From contig WELB01000389.1 in NCBI GenBank assembly GCA_009602725.1, forward strand, positions 23,150-60,614: DNA of 37,465 nt, written 5' to 3'. The position numbers and the translations under genes are program-made. The notes beneath the pieces were generated by a model. It was not told where the DNA came from and did no database searches. It saw only the letters and a list, made by a program, of their open reading frames with translations. Shown here one piece after another: positions 1 to 10,500 of the stretch. Origin of the DNA: Spirogloea muscicola (lineage: Eukaryota; Streptophyta; Zygnematophyceae; Spirogloeales; Spirogloeaceae). Positions within the stretch are counted from its first letter, which is position 1; each line of letters begins with the position of its first letter.

Positions 1-1
1 C

Positions 2-2683
2 CGCGCCGCCGCCACGCTCGCCGCCGTCGACGCCATCGTCGACCGCGCCGCCGCCATCGACGGCGCGCGCGCCGCGCTCGCCGCCGAGGACTACGAGGCC
101 GCCGCGCACTCCGTCGAGACCTTCCTGCAGCTCGACAAGGTCCACGCCCCAAACCCTAAACCCCTAAACCCTAAGCCCTGACCTTGCAACCACCCAGGTT
201 CGATTCGAGGCATTGGGCCGCCGCTGCCGCCGCCGCTGCCACTCTTTAGCGCTCGCTTTGCCCTCTCATGGGGCGGCATTAGCTCCAGAAGCACGGAGAG
301 ACTGACACGTCCTCTTTGCGTCCCGCGCTGCTGCCGGCGCAGGACTACAACGCCGCCATCGCCGGCGAGGGCGCCACCGAGACGGCCGTGGACCAGCGGC
401 AGCAGCTGCTGGAGTCGGCGCGGGCCCTGGAGGGCGTCATCCGCACGCGGTTCGCTGCGGCGGCGGAGGCCCGCGACCACGCGCAGGCCGTGCGCTTCGC
501 CAAGCTCTTTGCGCCGCTGGGCCTGCAGGAGGAGGGCCTGCAGAGCTACGTCAAGTACCTGCGGGCCGTGGTGGCCGCCCATGCCGCCGAGGACTACGCC
601 GCGCTGGAGGAGGCACTGGAGCGGCCGGCCCCAGCGGCCGGCGGCCGCGGCGGCCTTCAGGGCAAGCCGTCGGCAGACTTTGTGGCCGTGCTGACCAACC
701 TGTTCAAGGTCCGTCGCCGCCTGCCGCGCCGCCGCTCGTCGAGGACCACGTCTTCTGATGATGCCGAGATGAATGCGAGCCACGGCGGTGGGCACCCGCC
801 AGAAACGGCACCCAGTTGATAGCAGCCTGTCCTGCGTGCACAGGACATTGCCGTGAGCATCGAGGACAATGAGGAGCTCCTCCGCAGCCTCTTTGGCGAG
901 GATGGCATCGTCTTCGCCATCAAAGAGCTGCACGTTAGTGCGGGCTCCTCGCTCTGCCAGTCTCTGCATCACTGCAAGCTGGAGATTCGGCTGCCCGCAG
1001 CTGACACATCCGTGCACCTCGCCTCTCTGCTGCTCGCATGGACGGCTTGCTCACGCCCCAGCCTTGGCAGCACGCTGCAGGAGGAGTGTTCGGCGAGGGG
1101 AACGCGCATCGTGAGGGGATACATAGAGCACCGGCGGCTCGTGCGGCTGACCAAGGACGTGAACGGTGGCGGCGTTGTCGGCGGGGGTGTCGGTGGCAGC
1201 AGCGTCAGCGGCGCCACTGCAGCTAAGGGTGCCGGCGGGGGTGGCGGCGGCGGGGAGGCCACGGACCCCCGACAGGTGGAGGTATTTCTGGAGGAGATCC
1301 TGATGCTGAGCCAGCGGAGCGAGGAGTACGCGGCTTTCATGGCCGGGAAGCTGCGCGAGGCGGAGGCTGGCGGCGCTGTGACAGCGGCTGGCGCCGTACC
1401 GCGTGGTGGCGTCTCGGGCAGCTTTGCTCGTGCGCTGGCGGAGATGATGGGCGCTTATGTGACTCTGGAGGAGTTCTTTATGGCCGAGAATGCGCGCAAG
1501 GCGATCCGCATCGACGAGGCCGTGCCGGACGCGCTCACGACGTCCATAGTTGACGACGTCTTCTACATCCTGCAAAACTGCTGCCGCCGTGCGCTGGCCA
1601 CAGGCAATGTAGCGGCGGTGCTCGCCACGCTGCATGCTGCTGCCAATCTGCTCAATAATGAGTACAAGGAGGCCCTGCAGCGCAAGCTGCGCGAGCCAAA
1701 CCTCGCCGCCAAGCTCTTCTCGGCAGCAGGCGGCGGCGCGGCACCCAAGACCGGTGCAGAATTTGCGACCGCTGTCAACAATGTTGACATTAGTGCCGAG
1801 TACGTGCTCAAGCTCAAGCACGAGATTGACGAGTACTGTGGTGAGGTGAGCCTTCAGGAGCCCGCAGTCATCACTCATTCTGCAGCATGTCTGTCGTCGT
1901 TCTGGCTAAATACAACTCAGCAGCCTGACCTATCTGATCAACACCTACTGGACACGCAGTCCAGAGTTCATAATGCGTTAAAGAATGTGCACATTACATG
2001 CAGATGCCTCAACTTGCAGCCCTGGCGACTTTTGTGGCTCTTCTCCTGTGCAGGTGTTTGTGGTGGTGGCAGATCGGGAGAACTTGAAGCCGTTCCTGTC
2101 GGACCTAGGCGAGACCAGCACGTCGCTGCGGCACCTGGCCACTGCAGGCCTGGACCAGCTGGCCAACAGCGTCTTGCCGCGCCTGCGGGCAATTCTGGAC
2201 GGCGTGGCGGGAGTGAGCTACGAGCTCACGGAGGCGCAGTATGCCGAGAACGAGGTCAGCGACCCGTGGGTGCAGGCCCTGCTGCACGCAGTGGACGCCA
2301 ACGTTTCGTGGCTGCAGCCGCTTCTCACGCCCAACAACTACGACTCGCTCGTGCACCTGGTGGTGGACTTCATCTGCCGCCGCGTGGAGGCCCTCGTCCT
2401 GCAGAAGCGCTTCAACCAGCTGGGCGGCCTGCAACTGGACCGCGACGCACGGGCTATGGTCGGCTTCTTCTCCGGCATGACGTCGCGCACTGTGCGAGAC
2501 AAGTTCGCGCGGCTGACGCAGATGGCCACCATCCTCATCTCCCAGCGCGTGTCCGAGATCCTGGACTACTGGGGCGAGAACTCTGGCCCCATGACGTGGC
2601 GCCTCACGCCCGCTGAGGTCCGCCGCATCTTGAGCCTCCGAGGGGACTTCAAGCCGGAGGCGATTGCCGCCTTGAAGCTGTAG
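2..2683 (+). CDS. COG4: Conserved oligomeric Golgi complex subunit 4 (5' partial)
   Basis: Subunit of the COG tethering complex that works in retrograde vesicle traffic at the Golgi. Five exons are read as 2-139, 343-708, 844-933, 1081-1845 and 2054-2683. All are phase 0 with GT-AG introns, giving 662 residues plus a stop. The first residues of the protein lie before the window. Recognition rests on the C-terminal half: YVTLEEFFM, VDDVFYIL, NDPWVQ-like SDPWVQALLHAV, YDSLVHLVVDF, FNQLGGLQLDRDAR, DKFARLTQMATIL, ILDYWGENSGPMTWRL and the end TPAEVRRILSLRGDF, which match COG4 in order and spacing. A glycine-rich stretch at about 1162-1255 interrupts the N-terminal helical region and is probably a flexible insertion. 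The gene ends convergent with the large minus-strand gene. A TGTAA signal lies 75 nt after the stop. Family identity is firm; the exact 5' end is outside the window. Confidence 0.93.
151..175 (+). repeat. Interstitial telomere-like motif in COG4 intron
   Basis: Two to three imperfect CCCTAAA units lie inside the intron at 140-342, just after the first visible exon. CCCTAAA is the complement of the plant and Chlorella telomere repeat TTTAGGG. In land plants a single AAACCCTAA (telo box) near the 5' end of housekeeping genes acts as a regulatory site; whether that holds here is inference. Confidence 0.7.
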
Positions 2684-4553
2684 TCGGATGTGCGGTTGAA
2701 GCCTTGCTGTTGAGATTGCCGCCGGGTTGCTTCACTAAAGAGCCTCACGCCCAGGCCTGTAAGTGTACATTGATTGACCCCAACACGAATGGCTTCCCCC
2801 AAAGTCCAGACTACCTCTCTGATTCCTTCTCTCTGTGCTCAACACTGCGAGCATTTAACAAACATGTTGTGCCGAAGTCACATCTAGGAAGCAAACCTCT
2901 AGGCGCTATCCAACCAGACTTGTTAGGCGTGACACCAACTGCTGGCGAACTTAACTGTCTTTGTTGTGACAAAGTGGTATACAAGGTGACCTGTAACAGC
3001 GATAGAGATGCTAGCGGTCCTCCTTTCAACAGAGACAGGGCACCAATGAGGCACAGAGGTTGTGAGGAGCCATGGGACAGGAGTTGGGCAATGAAGAATT
3101 GCTAGTTCGGAAGAATGCCAACTCAGAGATTGAGTGGCTACCTTGCAGGACTTGATAGCCCTGGTCAGCAACTAAAAGATGGACTTAGCTGCAGAACTGG
3201 AATGGGACCCCTAAGATGCAGCTTGCGAGCACTCAGCGCACAATTTCAAGGCTCAGAGGTCTGGCCAGTCCTTGTGATGACTTTTCAGTTGTCTAGCATG
3301 TCCTGCCTGCTCAGTGCCAGGCGCACACCCCGGTAGCTTCACTGGATGCTGCAATTTGCCACAAGTGCAGTGGCAAGCAATCTGTTGCAGATGGGTGCCT
3401 TTCACCAGAGTCTCTGGAAAAGAAGAAGGCCCTTATCAAAGGCCCTTGTCAATGGTAGGCCCTCATGAAGTCTATGAAAATATTTCCTGAGAACCTCAGG
3501 CTCCATTTTCTCCATGACAATCGCTTTATTGTTCTTCACATTGCAAAAGCACTGAACTTACCTCGTTATATCGCGGGCACTTTCGAGTGCAGCAGGACTA
3601 GTGGACTCAGTACTGCTTCGTTGAGCCCCTAGCAAAAGCCCATGAGAACAGAAAATCTGGCTTCCAGACACGCAGCAGCATTTGCCTTGAGGTGCCCAAT
3701 ACTTGCTTTTTTAGGGTTCTTGGCCATGGCTTCTCGACGTGAATTAACTGCTATGGTCCATGCAATCCTTCAGTCGCTGTCTTGCAGCTCTCAACCATTT
3801 GTGTACATGTTGATCACAAGGATGTTGCACCACGATCACGTTCAGTGCTTTCCAAAGAGTGGGCCGCAGAGTCACCGGCAACCCTTGTCTGCAAACTCCA
3901 AGCCATTACAGCGGTGTACCTGGATTTGCTTTCCTTCATCGCCCCTCGGTATACTTGTTCTCAAGACTTGCCCTGCTGTCCTGGCAATCTCCTGCCAGTG
4001 ACACCCTTAGCGAGGTTGCCTCTCAACAGTGTTCCTAACCATTAATCTGCAGCACCTTTTACTGGCTCTTTCGTTGTGCTTGACCTTCCAATCGAACACT
4101 GTGGACTTGGACCACACCTAGACGAACTGGCCAATGCCTACATCTTGAGATGTCAACATGCCCCGATCCACTTGACCTGCTATTATCAGGGCCGCACTGA
4201 TATAATCTATCAGTCAAAGCAACGGTTAGGTGTGATTTTAACAACCGAATGCGGACATTCAGGATCTAATTAAGTTGATCGGCCACCCTTCAGTCTAAAT
4301 TACAGATTGGGCTGCTGTTGGCACTGAGGCAAACTGAAAGGCCAAGTGGGCCCAAGAACGAGCTCATCCTTCCGTGTGGTGCTTCAGGGGTGCAGGCCGC
4401 GGTTGTGTATGCCAGCCCAGCAGGTCCGAGGCACCAGCGACAGCAATGGAGCAGCTTGTCAAGCAGGGTCCTAATCGACTCCAAGAGCACGCAAGTCCAT
4501 GGCCAGTGTTAGAGCTCGACAATTAAGAGTGACAAAAGAAACTGCGATGGCCA
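2684..4553. other. Convergent intergenic region, no gene seen
   Basis: About 1.9 kb between the 3' ends of COG4 and the large minus-strand gene. The open frames at 2704-3105 and 3642-4001 show no family similarity, no plausible splice structure and no compositional sign of coding. TTACA at 4300-4304 would read TGTAA on the minus strand, about 250 nt past the stop of the neighbour, and may be its polyadenylation signal. The rest is probably 3' UTR and spacer. Confidence 0.6.
2758..2762 (+). terminator. Probable polyadenylation signal of COG4 (TGTAA)
   Basis: TGTAA, the usual green-algal polyadenylation signal, begins 75 nt after the COG4 stop codon. The same motif follows three other plus-strand genes here at similar distances. 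Confidence 0.55.
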
Positions 4554-7500
4554 TCAACGGCAGGATGAGTTGCAATCCCAGAAATGATCCTCCTGGCTGT
4601 TGTGGTCGGATCTGCACGGCACCGAAGCTTCAGAAGAGCCACTGGGGCTGCACGCCACCACCGATTCTGAGGAGAAGAGGTCGTCCATAGTACTCTGTGG
4701 CGACGCAAATTCCTTGCTGTTGGACATCACTGTGCTGCCTCCGGTCGGCTGCTTGCATGTGCTCCTCTCAGCTCCTGGCAGCAAGGCATCAGTGCCAGGA
4801 ACAGGTGTCTTGCAGCTCTCAAGCTGGGAAGCAGCATCTTCGGACGTTGCGGTACATGATGAGCTCTTGACTGTATACTTGCCAGAAAAGTATCAGCACA
4901 ACAGATGCATTGATTATCCGTCAGCCAGCATATCAAAATAGGCAAAGCACAGCAGGTTCAATGTTGTCCTTTGCACCACAGCTTTGTGTTGTTGATGATC
5001 TACTTCATCAATCAGAATCTCATGGCCCGCTTTGACAACCAAGTTATCTGCTTCTCTCAATACTAGACCGTCATTTAGAAATCAATTCTTTCAGCAGGCT
5101 ATCTGAACTAGATGTCACTTAAGGCACAGCAACAATGCTCACCTCCATCTGCAGAACTTTCAATGAGGAAGATATCCGGCACCACAACCGATGGTGCATG
5201 GACACCTGCGAGCTCAGAGTCGCATACACATGTCAAAATGGTAATACACATCTCAATATGGTGAATCCTGCTTATTGCAACCTTCTAGCCATCCTTGCAA
5301 TAATATTCAGCCAGACAGCACATGCCAATGGAAGGAGAATGAAGTTGTGGCGTACCTGAGACTGGAAGGCTTCCTGCATCGCATAGGCCATCTTTTGCCT
5401 TGACATCCTGAGTCACGTGACCACGTCGAGCTTGCCGTGAAGCCCCTGCTGCAGCACCAACTATAGCTGCTGGCAACTGCTCTATGACGTCTTTGTGATG
5501 TGTTGGACGATCAGGCCTTTGCTCTCGTCTATCATCAACCTCAAACTGGGCAACTAGAGCTGCAAGCTTCCCGCGACCTCGTTTGGGCTTATTGCAACCA
5601 ACATCACTTCCTCCAGGGCCAAAAGATGGTGCAGGCAGATGTGATGTTGGAGATCTGGCTGATAGCTGTGATCCATGATGACCCACAGGCTGCAAGTTGT
5701 TCTCTTCTCTCATTCTTGTTCTCACCAGTCCGTGTGTCTGCGCATGTCTTGGAGGCACCGTCTGATCCTCAAGCTCATTCCAGATAGACAATCGCCCGCC
5801 TTTCTCTGAGCTAGGAGGCCTCCCTTTGAGCCCTTGATGCCCATGGTCACCTCCTGCATGCTGCTGCTCAGCCAGACTCGGCAAGCTCCTTCCCTCGCTG
5901 GCTGACTCCTTGACCCTGTAACTGCTCCTGAAACCTGCAGTGTTCACTTCGATGTTACCCAAAGGCATCCTACCATACACTGTATCTCTCCCTCCTTTCA
6001 AACTGGTCTGGTCATCCTCCTGTAGCAGATGTTTGTAGATGGGCCTTCCAGACGTGGTTGTGGACTCCTGCTGTTTGTCATCAGCAACCTCTACACTGAA
6101 ATTGTTCACATCGCTGTTACCATCCTCCGCATGACCTCGTTCAGACATTGATGTCATCTGAAAGCAATCATCCCAAGTACCCGATCTGCGCTCCTCCTGG
6201 TGTAGTATTGGTGGCGTCTGCAAATGCATCATCTGACACCTTGTTGCAAGCTTGACCTGTATCAGTGGGTATAGTAGTATCAGAAACGACATGGCCATCA
6301 ATATTTCCTAGAGGGACCTTGTGACAACATTGCACAAGCTTACCGAGCACAAGGACAATCAGGCTGCCATGCTTGATCACCAACTACAATGTCAATTTTG
6401 TAAGCCATGACGCTCATAGACAGAACAGCAGATTCAAGTCTTTACCAGGCCATGTACCGAAGTGCTTGCTGCCAGGCTGCTGGTCCTGTCATTGTTGGTC
6501 ATCTCAGTGTCTTTTGTTCCTGCGGCCCATTGTCCAACATACATCAACAAGGTTGGCAAAGAGCCTACATCCACACATAGGCTCATCTAGACTACATCTG
6601 CATATCCTGACAACTATGTGATAGTTGGTCTCTCACCTGAGTTCTCGTCTGCGTCCGCCAGTACCTCTGAGAAATTCGTCATTGAAGACTGGCTATCCTT
6701 CACAGCTGCTGACCCAGAGCTTTCAGAAGCTGGTGATGCTAATTCGAGTAGAGATGGAGCCTTGTATGTGTCTGCACTCCCAGTTGTTGATGACCCCGGC
6801 AGTTCTGAAGGAGCAGAGGGCGATGTCCCCCAACCAAGAGAGCCAGGGGAGGGAATGCGCCATGCAGCAGATTCAGACAGCTCAACTATCCACGGTCTAT
6901 CAGAGCCACTGTTTGGCAGCTGGGCTGCGGACAGATCCTTGTCCGAAGCAGCTAATGATCCAGCTGCGAATGCATTGGGAGGACTACTAGCCTGTATACT
7001 AGTTAAAGCCTGCAGATCACTATTCGTGTCACCTGCAGAGCTACATCTGGGCTCTTGTACAATGTGCTCGACCATTGACAGCTGGTGCGAGACAAACACC
7101 TCAAGGCATTGTCTTGCTGTCACTATCAAGGCATTGAAGTCCTGCAAGGGACTGTTTGGACCAAAGGCCTCACTACTGGTTGTCCCAAATTTATGGCCTT
7201 CTGTGTGGACATCTAGCTTTTCTTGCAGCATCTGACTCCTGCAGTCTCCTGATTCTACCAATGAATGACAGTGAGAGTAGCCTTTCAGCTTCTCTTGAGG
7301 AGAATCTCTTACAAGCAAGCTTGTGGCATGTATCACTGCATCGCCTTCTCCACTTTCGTGAAGGAATGCACCACCCTCCTGAGCAGGTCAACACGAGTCA
7401 TGCTTTAGTAGGTCGTCCTGAAACAAGCTGTTAAAGAGTGCAACATCGTGAAAATCATTTGGAATTCAAAGAGGGTATACTGGTGTGTTCGACAAGAGAC

Positions 7501-10500
7501 ACTACGATCTAGACTTTGACACTAAGATCAAATTGCTGCTCACAATCGTGCTGAGAGCAACTGAGAGCTTCGATTGCTCACTTGATGGTCAGTTGATGAA
7601 ACAGTAGAGGCATGATTGATTATGGAGTCCTCCAAGCCAGCAGCCAGTGAATGTGCATCATGTCGAATTTCCTCTTGAAGGGAGCTGCTTGTCGCAAGCC
7701 TGCTTGTCAGTTGCACTCTTGGATTGCCTCCACTTCCAAGAGAGTCGTCCTCCTGAACATGTGAGACAAAAAAAATGACCTTATCCAGCTTTATTAACGT
7801 GAACTGCTGTCCAGGTATCTTCAGAGGCAAGCTATCTTCTGGTCAGTCATACGTATTTCTCAACAGACTGAACAACTGATCGCAGTACAACTGTTGAAGG
7901 CCTCCTGAGAGCAGCATGCTTGCAACTGTCAGCTGATGCTTGGGCTTACTAGGGCAAGTTTGATGTCAGGGTCTCGCAAGTCAGCAGCCTTCCTGTATGA
8001 GCCATCCTGGACATCCTCTTGTACAGAGCTGCCTGTAAGCGTGCTTGTAAGATCCACTTTGCTGCCTCCACTTCTGAGGAGGAAATCACCATCTTCCTGC
8101 AGCACATAAGTCCCAGTAGTCAATTCTTTGTTAAACTTTTGGAATAAACAAATGAATTCATCAACGACATGCAACACCATCCAGAAACAACTGTATGAAT
8201 GATTTCCCCCTGTGAGAATGATCAAATTGCTGCAGTCTGGTGTGATGCCTTTGCATGCTGCTAGTGGCTTCCAAAGCAGTTTTGTCCTTACTTGATTGCA
8301 AATGAATGGGCTCACGGAGGCATGGTCGATGTCGGAGCCTTGCAAGCTAGTAGCCATCACACTATGAATACTTGCAGGATATTGTCGGCAATTGCTGGCT
8401 GGAGTATATGCTGGACTTGAGTCATGCAGCTGGTCTTGTGGACTTTGTAGAGGTTCTGCTGCTGCGCCCCCTCTGCTTGGACATTTCACATCGTTCAACC
8501 ACGAGGATACACCTTCAGGTGAAGTCCACCCGACAGAGCCTGGTGATGGAACCTTCCATCGAACTTCAAGCGAGGGGGTTGCCTGTGACACATTGCTGAC
8601 ATGGTCCTCTCCTTGCAGATTGGCTTCAGGCAATGTGCAGTCTCCTTGAGCTGATGATTCATCCTTGAAGGTAACTTCTACCCCAATGGACATCTCCTCC
8701 ATATGATGGTCCTGAGTAGCACTTGACAAGTCTAACAATGGAGCTGCTGGAGACTGTGAAGAAGCAGGATTTGCTGCTGGGCTTGCCCCTGGTGCTATGT
8801 GTGTGCTATCACTTGTGAAAAGTCCAGGACTTGTCCAACTCTGTTTCTTGGCACAGTCTTCATCCTGTAAGACCACTGTGCTAATAACCTGCACTCTTAC
8901 TGGCTCCTGCTGCACCTTGTTCCCTTCAAGGAATATCAGCTTTGAGAATATCTGCCACCGTGTCAGATGAAAGATCTTCACTCCCCTCTGTAGACATGCT
9001 GAGTCTGTTGTTGCCTATCTTGATAGCAGCATCTGCTGACTTCAATGTTGAGCCCTTCTGCTCAGGGATCTGCTCAAGGATCTGCTCAGGAAGCATATTC
9101 ATCACGGCCTGACAGCCGCCTGAACGTTCCGCAGTAGAGCACACGCCTTGCTCCTCCACTGCAATGCTGTCCTGGTCACCATCAATGGATTGTTTCTCAT
9201 GTCCCATGGCTACTTCTTCCGACACAAGGCCATTGACCTCATTTACAGGCACTCCTGCTGCTCCTGCCAGTCCCAAAATCTGAAGCGAGTCGCGCAGATC
9301 CGCAGGTTCAGGTGGCAAGTGCCTTGCAGACTCTGGCCCTGGACCTGAGTATATCACGATATCAAGCAGCCCTGTACATGGCCATTTGGAGGCACTTGCA
9401 ATATTGGCAGGAGAGGAGCAACTTGTGGGGTATGATAGTGGCTCAGAGGTGCCGCAGGTATCACTGGTCAAATTTGTCATCCTCTCAACTATACCACGAT
9501 CCTTGTCCTCAGGGGGCTGCGCATGCGTTGTCAATATGACATCTTGATACTTGACGATCTGGTGCACCTCCTGACTCCCGGTCATTCCTGTCAACATGTC
9601 TGGGTTGGACTCAATGTGTACTGGCACTCCTGCTGCCCTAGTGGGACTTGAGGGTTGTGGCAAGTAGAGCAGAAGTTCACAAGGCTCAGGTTGCAAATGC
9701 CCTTCTGTTTGTGGTGATGAATCTGACGCCCATGTACGTGGCATGTTGTGTGAGTCTGCAGCTTCATCAGGAGAGATGTTTGCAGGCAGCGCTAGCAATA
9801 CAGGAAATACATAACTGGGAGTTGTTGCCACCTCCATGGTCCTGTCAACTGCAGCTTGACCGTCAGCATGTCGAGGCTTGTCATCGTCCAGTAAGATGCT
9901 CCTCACTGGGCTGCTCTGTGTGCATCCACCAAGTAAGCTGACCTGCCACCCGCTGCTCAGATTGTCCTGGTAATGACCTGCATTTGCTTCGACATTCTTT
10001 GAATGGTCTGGGACTGCGTCAATGTCATCTGGTGCAGCTGTGACTGGTAGTCCTGCATCCGCCTGCTCAACCAGCCCGCTCGTGAATGCACCAGATATGA
10101 AGCAAGAATCTCCAACCGCTGATGTACATCCCTCTCCAGCAGCTGCTCTTTCTTCAATGAAGCCTTCTGCTTGGTCATCAGCTGGAGCTACAGAAGTAGC
10201 CACTAGACTGCAGGGAGCATCTTTGTCTTCAGTCCCTTGCGGGCCACTAGCATCCATCGACAGCCCAGAAACCCTTAGGTTGTTTTGTTCACACTGCTGA
10301 GATTCTATTGTCTGCACAAGCAGAGAATGGGCACAGTAATGTCAGAATGACATCTGATGTGCTAAATCCAACTTGCTCTACTTGTGGCACGAATGTGATG
10401 TCCAACATGAAAATGAGCCCTGTATTTGCAGAAGTGTAAGACACTTGACTAAGCAAACTCCTGCAGCGTGGCTTAATAATCGCAGTCTCGAGCCTAGAAC

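Noticed and set aside
91-1017. Long minus-strand open frame (308 codons) across the COG4 start
   Set aside because: It is a shadow of COG4 in high-GC sequence; it runs through COG4 introns and exons alike and has no family similarity.
2704-4045. Plus-strand frames of 87-133 codons after COG4
   Set aside because: No similarity, no splice continuity, and the convergent gene ends at 4554; probably untranslated sequence.
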